This document shows positions 35,295 to 47,589 of a stretch of 64,000 nt of DNA, in pieces. A program made the translations under genes and the position numbers. Below the pieces are notes generated by a model. That model worked only from the letters and a program-made list of their open reading frames with translations, searched no databases and had not been told where the DNA came from. Every line of letters begins with the position of its first letter. Position 1 is the stretch's first letter. The stretch is from the NCBI GenBank assembly GCA_026545765.1, contig CM048841.1, positions 103,823,542 to 103,887,541 on the forward strand, in the 5' to 3' direction. Origin of the DNA: Plantago major (lineage: Eukaryota > Streptophyta > Magnoliopsida > Lamiales > Plantaginaceae).

Positions 35295-35317
35295 CAGGTC
35301 GGTACGAAGCCGACCTG
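35295..35317. other. Perfect short hairpin, related to two upstream copies
   Basis: CAGGTCGG...CCGACCTG forms an 8-bp stem with a 7-base loop. The same hairpin occurs in the opposite orientation at 29265-29285 and, with one mismatch, at 34204-34224. About 25 bp of flank (AAGTCACTTGGG side) is also shared, so this is an inverted fragment of the duplicated unit. Confidence 0.7.
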
Positions 35318-35397
35318 AAAATAGAAAAGCCCAAGTCACTTTATCTCACGAGGATCGTCAATTGAACTTTCCCGTTCAGAAAAAACAAAAGCGTAAT

Positions 35398-35690
35398 AAT
35401 TCAAACTGTGTTTTTCATTTATTATTAAGTCTTACGTCTTTAACTCAAAATTTCAAACTAAATTTTTGTTTCCAATAACTCTCTAGGCAAATCAACAAAA
35501 AGAAAGGAAAAAGAGTGTCCAATAACTCTCTAGGCAAATCAACAAAAAGAAAGGAAAAAGAGTGAAATTCAAACTATGTTTTTCATTTATTATTATCAAA
35601 TCTTACTTCTTTAACTCAAAATTTCAAACTAAATTTTTGTTTCCAATAACTCTCTAGGCAAATCAACAAAAAGAAGGAAAAAGAGTGAAG
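35398..35690. repeat. Tandem duplication upstream of the AGO5-like gene
   Basis: The word AATAACTCTCTAGGCAAATC followed by AACAAAAAGAAAGGAAAAAG occurs three times (near 35475, 35520 and 35645). The preceding stretch (TTTTTCATTTATTATTA ... AAATTTCAAACTAAATTTTTG) occurs twice. The array ends about 440 bp before the start codon. Confidence 0.85.
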
Positions 35691-36032
35691 ATATTCTTCA
35701 TTTCATGATTCAAGTCAAAAACCCAACAAAATTCTGACTCAACAGCTCAATGTAAAGGGTAAATTCGTCCAAGAAATCAAGGAGTGTACAAATTTACAAA
35801 ATTGTCCAGTTGCTTAATTACACCACTCTCCCACGTCAATTCATATTCCAGTCCCACTCCCTACAATTCCTCCATTTTCTCACCTCTCTCACATAAAACT
35901 CCACTCCGTACACACGTTTTACACTCTCACTCAACTAAACCGTATCAAACGCACCGTAGAAAACCGCAGAGTCTTTTCAATTTTTTCATACTTCGAAGTC
36001 CTTTGCTTTTTCCTCTCTGTCTGTCCCATACC

Positions 36033-36041
36033 CATATATAA
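36033..36041 (+). promoter_or_regulatory. Candidate TATA box of the AGO5-like gene
   Basis: CATATATAA lies about 95 bp upstream of the start codon and is preceded by a CT-rich stretch. The following leader (about 36065-36133) contains A/C-rich sequence typical of a plant 5' UTR. Confidence 0.5.
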
Positions 36042-36133
36042 CCACCTCTCACCAAACACAAAGCATCACCAAAACTCATCCAAAACCACACTGATATAGC
36101 AAAAAACCTCTCAAAATCACTCAAACCCTAACA

Positions 36134-39100
36134 ATGGCTGACAGAGGAAGAGGAAGACGTGGCGGTGCTGGTGGTAGAGGACAGCAGCCACCGGTCTCTG
36201 GAAGTGGACGTGGACGTGGAGCTCCTGCTCCGGTGTTGTCTCCGGCAACGTCTCCGTTCCAGCCTGTGGCGTCTCTGACACGCGACGTAGAGAGGAAGCT
36301 TCACGTCGGAGAATCGTCGTCGTCGGAGCAGCCCCTGGCCGTTGCTCCGTCGCGTGTGGTGAATCCGGAGACGGATAAGCCGCATGAGTTGGCTCCGGCG
36401 TCGAATAAGGCTGTGAGGCTGCCGGCGAGGCCTGGTTATGGCAAGTTTGGGAGGAAGACTGTCGTGAAGGCGAATCACTTTCTGGTGTCCATTGCTGACA
36501 GAGATTTGAGCCACTACGATGTGAGTTGGATCTCTGTTTTTTTTTTCTTTCTGGTTTCGTTTGGTGTAGGTGTTTTGGAAATGTGTTTGATGTTTGATTT
36601 TGCTGTGGAATGTGCATCTGTGTTTGTTTAAGAAATTTTGTGTATGATTTCGGTGAGTTCTCTGTTTTTTTTTGTTTTCTGGTTTTAGATGTTTTGAGGA
36701 ATGTGCATCTGTGTTTGTTTTAGTGATTTTCTGTATGAGTTTTGTAGTTTTTCTGTTTTCTATGGAGGAGTAAACAGTGACGTATTAAACACGCGCCTCA
36801 CGCGCTTGGTCATGCTCATAGGTTCATTTGATTTTTTCTCTGTACTTTTTATGTGATTTTACTATGTACTTTCTGTGTGATTTTACTCTGCACTTTTTGA
36901 AGGAAAATGATCTATGTGAACGCTAAAATGGTTATTTGAGCAAGAATCGTTTCATTTCTCAATATTCTGGGTGTGGATCCAATATATGGATTCCAACATT
37001 TGGGTACTGTGTACGGTGAACCTTGCATAGGATTCAATTGGCTTATAGAGTCTGGCAGTTGATTGGCATTTCCATGGTTCTCAAAAACTCTGTATGATGT
37101 TTGTTATTACTTAAAGCCTGTGTACTGATACAAGGATTAATATATGGATTCCTCGGTTCCATTTGGCATACTCTTAATGAGTACTGTATATGGTGAACCT
37201 TACTGTATGATCTAGCAGTTGATTTGCATTTTCATGTTTCAGAATACTCACTGTATGATGTTTGATTATACTTGTGGCTTGTGAAATGTTTCCTGAAGTC
37301 TTTGTATTATGTAGGAGTTTCATTGTTTGAGTAGATTCAAAATGTGTCATTCATTAGATGCCGTGTATTGTTCTGTAGGTCTCAATTTCACCTGAAGTGT
37401 CATCAAAGAAGGTGTGCAGAGAGATAGTAAAACAGCTTGTCATATGTTTCAGAGCATCACATTTGGGAAACCGTCAGTTAGCTTATGATGGAGGAAAAAG
37501 TGTTTACACTGCAGGTGAACTGCCCTTCGTCTCAAAGGAATTCGTGGTGAAGCTCCCCGAAAAAGATGGATCAAGGTGGAAACCTTTTGATTAATACTAT
37601 GATTGGGAAGTGTTTTGGGAAGTTTTACAACTTATTTGTTTATATATTTGAGTCTCTGAGCTATACGGTTTGCTATGCAGGAAAGAAAGAGATTTCAAAG
37701 TGACACTAAAATTTGCCTCCAAAGCTGACCTTCATCACCTGCAACAGTTTTTGAAGGGTGGACAACTAGATGTTCCACAAGAAACATTGCAATTTCTTGA
37801 TGTGGTTCTCAGGGAGAAACCATCGAATGTGTAATCATTTATTGTGTTCATCTCTTTTACTGTTAAACCAGATTTTCATGTACATATCAAATTTGATTTA
37901 AACTGTCTTTATTTGTATTCATTTCAGTTACACAGTTGTTGGGAGGTCCTTTTTCCATCCCTCTTTAGGTCGTGCTGGGGAGCTTGGCAATGGTTTAGAA
38001 TACTGGAAAGGATTCTATCAAAGTCTGCGACCAACGCAGATGGGGCTATCTCTGAACGTTGGTATGGTGAACTTAAACCTTAATTTGTAGTTAAACGGAT
38101 TATGTAGTCCTGGCTTTAGATTTCTCATATTCTTCTTGGTTCATGTTGTGTCTGTAGCCTTTAAGAATTATTTAGCCTGTCTTTTACTGATTGTTGTTTC
38201 ATTTATATATTTTTCCCCAGATATTTCAGCCAGGGCATTTTTGGAACCAATTTACACCTCTGTGTACGTTATGAAATACTTGAACAAGGAGATCAGGGGG
38301 CCCTTATCTGATCAAGATCGCTTAAAGGTGCACTGCATTCCCACGTAGTCGCTTTGAGTATTGTTATGCTTTAACCCAAATACTTGTTCACTTATCTTTA
38401 GTATTCTTATTTTTCTGATGAATTAGGTTAAAAAGACATTGAAAGGCATCAGGGTGGAGGTCAACCATCAAAAGAATATAAGGCGCTACAAGATATCAGA
38501 CATTTCAAAGGAGCCTATCCAGCAGTTAATGTAAGTTCTGTTAAAACTGTTCACCCCACCCCCTTCTCAATACATATAAATGACAGAAGGCTGGTTACAT
38601 GTTTGTTTTACTTCTCATGAACCATGCTCTTGTTAGATCTTCCAATTGTCTATAATATTTTCGTCTAGTTTGTTATACAACTTTGACTACCTATGTATAT
38701 CAAGTATGATCTGTTAAGGTGTTCGGTTATGCTTAAACGTTTTCTGTTGTCGAAAGGTTCACTGCGGATGCGTCAGGAGCTAGGATATCTGTTGTTGAAT
38801 ATTTCCGTCAGACATACAACATTTCACTTAAATATCCCATGCTACCTGCTATTCAGGCGGGCAGCGACTCAAAGCCTATCTATCTTCCGATGGAGGTGCT
38901 TCTTCTCATGTCTTTTTCCTTTAATAGTTAGAGAATGTTTATTTTTCTTTCCTGTATAATTTGTTTTCCTTTGTTAGCTTTGCCAAATTGTTCCGGGGCA
39001 AAGATATATGAAGAAATTAAATGACCGCCAAGTTACGGAGATGCTTAGGGCCACATGCCAAAGGCCCAAAGACAGGCAGGATTCAATTCAAAAGGCATGC

Positions 39101-42058
39101 CAATCTTCTATTTTGCAATTTTATTTGTTTTTTTTTTTTACCTTCGGTGGCATTGGATATATATATCACTTCTTTTTTCACTACAGATGGTTGATGCCAA
39201 TGCTTACAATGCTGACCGACTTGTGAATGCTGAGTTTGGAATTAAAGTTTCACCGGAGCTCACGTCAATTGAGGCCAGAGTTCTGCCTCCTCCTGTGGTA
39301 AATTATTTTGTTATATTTTCAGTATATGCACTACCTTTTGATGTGTATTAATAATATTAACCTTTAATTTAAATTGCAGCTGAAATATCATGAGAGTGGA
39401 CGGGAGGCAAGAATTGAGCCTCGGGTGGGGCAATGGAATATGATTAACAAGGTGAATTTTCTTTCTTTGAATCAGGCTGCTGTATATATGCGTGGTAAAC
39501 CCAAGCTGTCTAATATATGCCTTTTCTGACCTGTTTTCCTTGTGAAAAAATAAAAATTGAATAATTCTAAGTCACCGTTGAGGTCTGAGGAATTGTTGAA
39601 TGTTTTGTTTTAATGTGTTTAACTGTTTTGTGGTTTTGCCCCCACCCCCTCCCCTCCCTTCCTGACTGACCTGTTCGATGCTCTATAAATGTGTTCATTT
39701 TGTTTTTCTCAATAGAAAATGGTGAATGGTGGAAGAGTAGATGGATGGACTGGTGTCTGCTTCTCCCGTAATGTAGATGCAAGTAGATTCTGCAATGAAT
39801 TGATTGGAATGTGCAAGGAAAAAGGGATGGTAAGTCATGCTTATATATACTTAACAAGTATTAGTCAGACAGTTGATTCATTTTTATTATTTTTTATACT
39901 AATGTGTGTGCCCATTTTCTGTTACTATTCAGGAATTTAATCCCAGGCCATTGATTCCTATTCGTTCAAATCCACCAAACCAAATTGACAAGGTGTTGCG
40001 TGGCATTGCTGCGGATTCAGCTAGAGAAGGGAGAAAGCTCCAGTTGCTGATTGTTATCCTGCCTGATGTGACAGGCTCTTATGGTTAGAAAATATAGTAG
40101 TTGGAATTACAGATTATTTTGTAGAAGTGGAATTTATCTTCTTCAATATTTTTCCTCTTCTATAGATATTATCAAAAAAGTTTGTGAAACGGAGTTGGGC
40201 ATTGTTTCCCAATGCTGTCAGCCAAGGCAGGCAGGGAAATACAACAAGCAGTACATGGAAAATGTGGCCCTAAAGATTAATGTGAAGGTCTGTTCTTAGG
40301 GAATCATGTATAAGTTTATGTTGTCCAGTCTTTTGGTGTACTAATTTATTTCATTCTTTAAATTAATTTTTATAGGTTGGGGGTACAAATTCTATCCTCG
40401 AGCTTGCACGTGTAAATGGGCATCCTTTTCTTTGTGATCGCCCCACTATTGTCTTTGGTGCCGATGTCACCCATCCTTCACCGGGAGAAGATTCCAGTCC
40501 TTCTATTGCTGCAGTATACTCTTGAACCTATCTTTACGACTCTTTATTTATGTAGAATATAGTAACGGAGAAGCTTCTGACTCATTTTCACAGGTGGTGG
40601 CTTCAGTAGATTGGCCTCAGGTCTCTACCTATAGAGCTCTCGTTTCTTCTCAAGGCCACAGAGAGGAAATTATACAGGATCTGTACAAGTTAAACGAAGA
40701 TACTGAGAAGGGTAGAAGTGCTTCTGGAATGATAAGGTTTGAATCTTCGGCTCCTCATGACTTGTGCATTTTCTGCCCTCGATCTAAAATGTTATTCTCT
40801 TCATTATGCAGGGATCACCTTATACATTTCTACAAGAGAACTAATCGTAAGCCTGATAGAATTATATTCTACAGGTTTGTTTATCTAAACATATGTCATT
40901 CATTCCTTTTCTCATGGACCATGCACTTTAATTTTGCTATGGAATTGCAGGGATGGTGTTTCAGAAGGACAATTCTCTCAGGTTCTTCTACATGAAGTTG
41001 ATGCCATCAGGAAGGTAAACTGCACTACTAGCTTCCAGTTCCGTGTTATATTCACACTTCCTTTTCAGTTGAACTATTTCATGCATGTTTAAAGATGAGC
41101 TTAACTGAAGAGCTATTTTATTGTGCTGAATATTTCTGTTACCAGGCCTGTACATCAATTCAAGAAACATACCTGCCACGCATAACATTTGTGGTGGTGC
41201 AAAAGAGGCACCACACTCGTCTCTTTCCTGTGAATCATGGTGATCGTAATTCAACTGACAAAAGCGGCAATATTTTGCCTGGTATGCAACTATCCACTGT
41301 TACAAGCTATGACTTTTCATGATCTATTAGTTCCTGCAGTTGACCTTCAGAATGCTTCACAATCAGGTACAATTGTCGACACAACTATCTGCCACCCGAA
41401 TGAGTTCGACTTTTACCTATGCAGCCATGCGGGTATACAGGTAAACGTCATACCATAAGGTGTATACTGGATAACTCAACTATTGATTGCTCATTCTCTG
41501 TTATAACTTGTTTGGTATTGCTTTTGATCAGGGAACTAGCAGGCCTACACATTACCACGTGCTCTACGACGAAAACAACTTCACTGCAGATGCTATGCAG
41601 ATACTCACCAACAACCTTTGCTATACGTAAGTATATTCTTTTTCCATATTCGGTTTAGCTTGAGTGCAAAACAACAATCTAAACCGAGTCCATTCTGTTT
41701 TGGCAGATATGCTAGGTGCACACGCTCAGTTTCTATCGGTAAGCAACTACAAACCTATGTCCCTTTCTCTCTTCCGTCTTCCCTGTCTTTGACTTCTTAT
41801 TCTTCAGTATCAGTTTCAACTGTTGCATAGTAATGTGTTTCCATTATAATTGTAAAATGTGCAGTCCCGCCGGCTTACTATGCCCATCTAGCAGCAGCTC
41901 GTGCACGCTGCTATGTTGTGGACCAAGTCAATCAGTCTGACAGTGGTTCTACTGCCGGCAGAGGAGCCCCTGGTGGTGCAACTAGGGGAAGGAATGTGAA
42001 GGTTGAGAAGCTCCCTGCTATTGCTGAAAATGTCCAGGCAGTGATGTTTTATTGCTGA
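36134..42058 (+). CDS. AGO5: ARGONAUTE, AGO5-like (22 coding exons, 947 aa)
   Basis: This is an Argonaute slicer that binds small RNAs and cleaves complementary RNA. Coding exons: 36134-36520, 37379-37575, 37681-37830, 37928-38061, 38221-38327, 38427-38530, 38757-38895, 38978-39094, 39187-39297, 39380-39451, 39716-39829, 39933-40083, 40166-40287, 40376-40513, 40594-40736, 40812-40874, 40951-41014, 41146-41281, 41367-41440, 41532-41626, 41707-41738, 41865-42058. Together they give 2844 nt with no stop. Residues 2-31 are Arg/Gly-rich. The PAZ domain lies at about 290-410 and PIWI at about 600-905. Catalytic residues are D665 (FGADVTH), probable E706 (HREEII), D751 (YRDGVSE) and H891 (YYAHLAA). 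D-D and D-H spacings of 86 and 140 match remembered Arabidopsis AGO1 numbering. The MID loop reads PDVTGSYD (588-595), close to the AGO5-type PDVTGSYG, which points to the AGO5 branch. Intron 8 starts with GC. The ATG has good context (ACAATGGC). Confidence 0.95.
39095..39186 (+). other. GC-AG intron 8 of the AGO5-like gene
   Basis: The exon ends CAAAAG and the intron begins GCATGC. The acceptor is ACTACAG. Joining exactly here restores the conserved reading [12 protein letters not shown]. No GT donor at the boundary keeps the frame. GC-AG introns are a known minor class handled by the major spliceosome. Confidence 0.75.
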
Positions 42059-42458
42059 GAGAGTGGCCTAGTCTTTTTTTGAGTCAGATGGGATGAATAT
42101 CTATTACTTGAAACAAACTTATTATTGGTGACAAGACTGTCTTTTGAATCTGTACTTATCTGACAAGTAATTTGCTGTGGTTCGCTTTCGGAAATTATGG
42201 ATGAGCTCAATACATCCATTGGCACTGGTTGCCTTTGATGTAGAAAATTTGCTTTCTTGTTGTAATTTCTACTTACCTGCAGGTTGTAAAGAAAAAGCCA
42301 AAACGGGTTTTGGATTATATAATATTCCCAAATCTTTTTTCTTGTGTCTATTTTGGAAATCCCATTAGATGGGTCAGGGTTCTAGCAGTATAATTACTCC
42401 AGTTCTCCAAAGATAATGTTGGTTCTAAATTTTGATATACTGTAGTAATATTCCGACA
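42059..42458 (+). other. Presumed 3' UTR and downstream flank of the AGO5-like gene
   Basis: No coding content. The sequence is moderately AT-rich. I could not fix a polyadenylation site with confidence. Confidence 0.4.
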
Positions 42459-42474
42459 TACTCCCTTCGTTCTT

Positions 42475-43845
42475 GAGTTAAATGCATAACATTCGACTTA
42501 TTAATAATGTGTGCGAAACCCCCTGAGTTAATAAATTAGTACCAAACCTTCTTGAGTTATTAAAAATGGGCACAAAATCTCCTACCCTTTATTTTTAAAG
42601 TGTGTGAGGTACACTCTCATTAGGGACTATAGATGTTTGTTTATGTTATCTTACACCAAATCAATGTAAAAAAATCAAAAAAAAAAAAATCATAGTTATT
42701 AAAAATATGCGCAAAATCACATTAAATTCTTACAAAGTCATTTTAATACCCTTTTACATGAATACTATACATGATGAATTCGTATTGTATGCAATTTGAC
42801 TCGTTAGTCCAATTTTTAAAAATATTAAAATTACTTATTAAAAATAGTAGGGGTGAGCAAAAAAGCCGCCCGACTGACCCGCCCGCACAAACCGGCTGCG
42901 TCTCACCCGCACCCGCCAAATATTTTTTAAATTTTTTTTTTCGTGGGTTGAAAAATTGTCAATGCCACCCGCCCGTCGTTAGTAATAAAAGAATAATTCA
43001 TAGTTGTAGTATGTAATGAAATACTTTCTTGCTTTCTCCAATGTAACAGATCTCAATCTGTTGTGCCTATTTTATTTGAATATCCACTATTGCTGCATGA
43101 TTTAATTTGGATTTGAAACTTTGTTTATGATCATTGCTACTTGGGGATTTATAAATTCATTTTGCATTTCAAATTTATGTTTTTTTTGGTCTATTTTCAC
43201 CCGCTATCCGCCCGCCATTGTCATCACTCGAACCGTCGCGGGTTGGAAAAATATTCCACGGCGGGTTGAAAAAATAATCACCCGTCACAGGTGGGTCGGG
43301 TTGAATTTTTATAAATATCCGCCAATATCCGCCCGCGCTCACCCCTAAAAAATAGTAAACTCTACTTTTTTTCCTAGTTAATGAACAACAAAAATCGATC
43401 ACACACTACTGGTTATATAACACTGAAATATATAAATAACAACCATATATAAGACTAACTAAAATTGTCACTACATATCAACAACATATACCAATTCGTT
43501 ATTAGTCATGTAAACGGAAAAAAAGTGAAGGCAAAAGATAATAAATTGAAACTATGAATGTCCAGTTCAGTTAACTTGGAGTAAGAAAACCTAAAAGAAC
43601 ATTCATTGTCGCACCTAACACGAGCACGCCGTAAAAAAAGAAGGCTAAGGGGGTTCCACGCACATGTTTCAATAACTCAGGGGGGTTTCACGCACATTTT
43701 TCATAACTCAGGGACTAATTTATTAACTCAGGAGGGTTTCTCACACATTTTTTAATAACTCAAGGGGTTTGGTACTAATTTGTTAACTCAAAGGGGTTTT
43801 GCGCACATTTACAATAACTTAGGGGGGTATTTTGCATTTAACCTC
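42475..43845. mobile_element. Mutator-like element inserted in the Stowaway MITE
   Basis: A perfect 9-bp duplication, TTCGTTCTT, lies at 42466-42474 and 43846-43854. The ends read GAGTTAAATGC and, in reverse complement, GAGGTTAAATGC. The long terminal regions consist of repeated units such as CCTGAGTTATTAAAAATG and CACATTTTT-containing words, in inverted order at the two ends. There is no transposase. Confidence 0.85.
42848..43347. mobile_element. hAT-type non-autonomous element, innermost of the nest
   Basis: The ends read TAGGGGTGAGC and GCTCACCCCTA. A perfect 8-bp duplication, AAAAATAG, lies at 42840-42847 and 43348-43355. Adjacent GC-rich stretches (GCCGCCCG and CGGGTTG words) are in inverted order. 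Length is exactly 500 bp. The 8-bp duplication and TAGGGGTG ends are characteristic of hAT. Confidence 0.88.
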
Positions 43846-44531
43846 TTCGTTCTTTTACAAGGTTTACCTTTTGATTTTGTGTAAATTTTAAGGAAATAGA
43901 ATAAAATATTAAGTAAGTGGTAAAAAGTAAGATAACGTATAGGAAAAGTAAGTGAGAGAATAGATAAATTATGAAAGAGGGTGTTTAAATCCAAAAAAGG
44001 AAACGTTAAACTTTAAAAAAATTCTCGAAATGGCAAAAAGTAAACCTTGAAAAAGGACTAAGGGAGTATTACTTGGTTGTATTTTTCCAAGCCTCCTTTT
44101 CTCATCAAACATTTTCTTCTCCCTCGATTTAACACAGCATCCTTTAGTCGGAACCTCACTCGTGCACAACAAATACATAGTCGGAATACTTGGCTAAGCA
44201 TCAAATTTCAAGAACACAGTGACATTTACATGATCATTTTGGGTCAGTAAGTTTTCGTACCATAACATAGCTTATACACAACCAGTCATCATATTTCTGG
44301 AAACAAGTATATCACTGGAAATAAGATAAATGCATGCTTACTTTCCTGTATAAAGAGGAACTTTACTATTGGTGTAAGAATATTTTGTACAATAAGGTGA
44401 GTAATCTGTATACTAAAGCCATAAATCAAATAGATCCAGCAATCTTCTAGTGTACAAAACAGACCTGCCGATCGCTACAATAACGCAGCAATCTAGGTAA
44501 CGAATGAAAACACATCCCAATTGTAACAACA

Positions 44532-47500
44532 TCATAAAAAGGGGAAAACACCAAAGAATGCTATGTGGGACAAGAATCCTACAATGGTGCTTAGTAATAT
44601 CAGCTTGCAAGGCTCGCAACTCACTGGACTGCTGTTTTCGATCTGTCCTGCATTTACAAATTCGGTCCGACCATTGCCAGTTGATGTTGAAACATTCACA
44701 GACAATGAACCTATAAAGACATGATCATGTGCGCATCAGTTTAGAAGCTCGATAGTATAAGTAAAGCAACACAGTCGGCATTTTTTCTTCACACAACAAA
44801 TGATTTGGTTAGGTTCAGATCCATAGATTACACTCAAGGAAACTTACAGTCATAATTGGTCCATCCGATCCTCTGGTTAGCCAAATCATATACAACGATC
44901 TTGTCTTTCAGAACAAGATCTGCACAACATTATAAAAGTTGAGGAGAAGAAATGTGAGATCACGATGTTAAGGTGAGAAAATGACAGCAAAGGCACGCAC
45001 GAGTCGAGTTTAACGGAATGTCAAGGCATAATGCAGTACCTCCGAGAATTGTAATTCCCTGTCCTTGAATTTTCTGTATGCCAATGCACCATACAGCGGC
45101 TCCACCCTATATGTTAGAGATGGAGTGAATCATGTACCGGAAATTGATGCATAGAGTTTAAAACGTTAAATTTGGACTTACGACAGAGTTTTGTTGCAAA
45201 AGGTAATCTTGGGGCCTCAGTGTCATTGATGCACCTTGAGCAAAGTTCAAACTTACTCGTGGGAAAATATCTGAGATACTGGAGATTGAAAAAAATAAAG
45301 AGTTATATTGAGTATCGTCTGCCAAGGACAGAAAAAACAAGAGTAGGTCATGGTAAAAAGAAAGACCTGGAGGTTGTTAGATAGCATTGGTTTCCTTTTG
45401 AAACAATGGGGCGAACGGAATCTGAAACTGTTTGCGTAATCTGCCAAACAAAAACATAAACTTCTTTGTCATTTGTTCTCGACTACACGATGTGAATTCT
45501 AAATGAATACGTGGTGGTTTGATGATTCGGGAGGCACTAATTAGTGGTAGAACTGATCAGTCCGGAACTGAAAGAGTAACAAATGTTTTTAGCAACTTAC
45601 TGCAGAGACAAAAGGATCGTAAGCTTCTTCTGCAAGGTATGCTAATGTTGTTCCCGAATCAATGATCGTGCCTCTGTTGGTTGATGTTGCAAACACTGAA
45701 GGACTGATGGATAATGTCTGCCCATTTACAGAAATGCTTTGTAGGTTTACGTTGTAATGTGGCCTAAGAATTTAGATACGAAGAGAAATCAGCAAAATGC
45801 AGTCTTGGATCACGTCAACTTCAATGACACAGTGTAACTTTCAGAGGTTTTACAGTACAAGAGCTTGTTTAGTACTTTAGTGGAACAAAGATAAAAGGCG
45901 TAGCTGGCACTATATTGTACTTTTGATGAAACTACTGAGATCAGATGTATAGTTGTTAAGCTAAAAGAAAATGCCCTAGCCTCATTAGCTTTTTTATTAT
46001 ACAAAAGCCATCTTATCATCACATAAACATTTACAACTCATCAAGTCACAGAAACGAACAGAAACCCGGTGTAATGCTATCAAGCTACAACATGTCCTAT
46101 TAATTCAAGAAGATGACAGAAAGAACTCAAGCAGGCCATTAAACTAGTCAAGCAGCAAAAAGTACTTACTGGGATGGAACAAGCGGCGTGTAAACCATAT
46201 TTGGCTCCACAATCTGACCAAGCACCAAAATACCACCACCGCCACTTTCTCCTCTCAAGCAATGTGAAAATGAATTTGGCGTAACTCCCTGTGAAGCAAG
46301 TTGTGATATGACAGATAGCCCCTGCTGCCCAAAACCAAATATACCATCAACTGCCCTGTCCGGCTTTGTAAGATCCCCAGTTTGTGATGTGCTACAACTG
46401 CGTTAAATGACAATTTGTCAGCTAAAATACCAATCACACTGCAAAATTTATGCACCTTTACGTGTCTTTCCAATTTGGAACAAATGGTTTTGGAAAATAC
46501 AGATGCCCATTCTGTGCAATAAACATGAAACTAGTGAAGTCACCCTAATTATTTCTGACTTGACGTAGTTCAGCGAGAACTCACCCGAAAACAACAGGAG
46601 CAGAATTATTTGAGGTCAACGTATTCCCAACCACGGCGTCAAACGACATCGAGTCTTCTACGTAAAATCCCGACGTCCCACTTCCATCACCGTACTGGAA
46701 CGTGTAACCACACTGATTCTGATCATTACAGCCGGAATCTGAAGTTTCAGCCCCCATAGAACATCTTTGATCCGAACACCTTATCAACTGAGACGTGGAC
46801 GAGGCGGAAGTATCAAAAAACTCGAGCTGTATCTGCTTCAACCAACAAAAACTAGACACATTCAACACACAGAAACCAACCAAAAGTAAACAAAAAAACC
46901 ACTGATACCAAGAAACGCCCCTCACCTGGAGTCCGCTCGACCTCGGGCAACCGCTACACGGGGTGCAACTAACCCAGAGCACATCACTCCCAGTATCTAT
47001 CTGTACATAAAACTCTTTTGGAGGTGTCCCTAATTGCACTCTTGTATAGTACAGCCTGGCAATAACAAGATTCCACAGCTCAATTATCTCATCAACCAGT
47101 CTAACAACAATGAATGTGCATCAATCATTGAAACCAAATTCATCAATTCAAGACCAAGAATTTAGATTTTACATACTAGTTTAACCTAATGGCCACAGCC
47201 ATCAATTTGGACTCAAATTCCCCCATAATCCAATCAAGTTTTCAACTTGATTCAAGAAAACTAGGCCCTTTAAGACTTTAACCCAAACTACTTAATATAC
47301 AAACAGAAAAAAGAAATGGAATGATAATTCGAAGGAAAAAAGAAAAGGAAATATACCCAACCATATAAGGGTCATAGGTGCCTTGAACAGAGAAATCAAC
47401 CACACCAACAGGCTGCTGCTGCTGCAAAAGCCTACCGTGTCTGACTCGGTCAATCCCACTGAGTTGACTCAGCTCCAAACCGGCGTGACTCGTCCTCTCT

Positions 47501-47589
47501 AGAGTCAAAGTCAATCTCTTCCCTTCACCGCCGTAAACCACCGCTAGAAACAGAAACCCAATTGCCACCGGAAGATACAAACGGTGCAT
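44532..47589 (-). CDS. A1-family aspartic protease (10 coding exons, 496 aa)
   Basis: This is a pepsin-like secreted or membrane-linked endopeptidase. Minus-strand coding exons: 47589-47357, 47055-46926, 46832-46585, 46397-46170, 45763-45601, 45440-45367, 45278-45182, 45106-45040, 44919-44848, 44710-44532. They total 1491 nt with no stop. The chosen ATG (47589) starts [20 protein letters not shown], a clear signal peptide. An in-frame ATG 19 codons upstream (47646) would extend it. The active-site words are IDTGSDVLW (D98) and IDSGTTLAY (D315). Cysteine-rich words ([15 protein letters not shown]) follow the first aspartate, as in this plant subfamily. The C-terminus has a hydrophobic stretch ([17 protein letters not shown]), suggesting a GPI signal or membrane anchor. 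It resembles the Arabidopsis At5g22850/At1g08210 group from memory. Substrate is unknown. It lies tail-to-tail with the AGO5-like gene. Confidence 0.93.

Larger units (their letters stand above)
42461..44066. mobile_element. Stowaway-like MITE, outer element of a three-level nest
   Basis: The left end reads CTCCCTTCGTTCTT (42461-42474). The rest resumes at 43855 with TTACAAGGTTTACC. The right end in reverse complement reads CTCCCTTAGTCCTTTTTCAAG. TA duplications lie at 42459-42460 and 44067-44068. Without its insertion the element is 226 bp. Confidence 0.85.

Noticed and set aside
36117..36617. Minus-strand frames of 166 and 128 codons opposite the AGO5-like first exon
   Set aside because: They are antisense shadows of a GC-rich exon; the product is low-complexity (Ser/Gln/Thr/Arg-rich) and the + strand encodes a clear Argonaute N-terminus.
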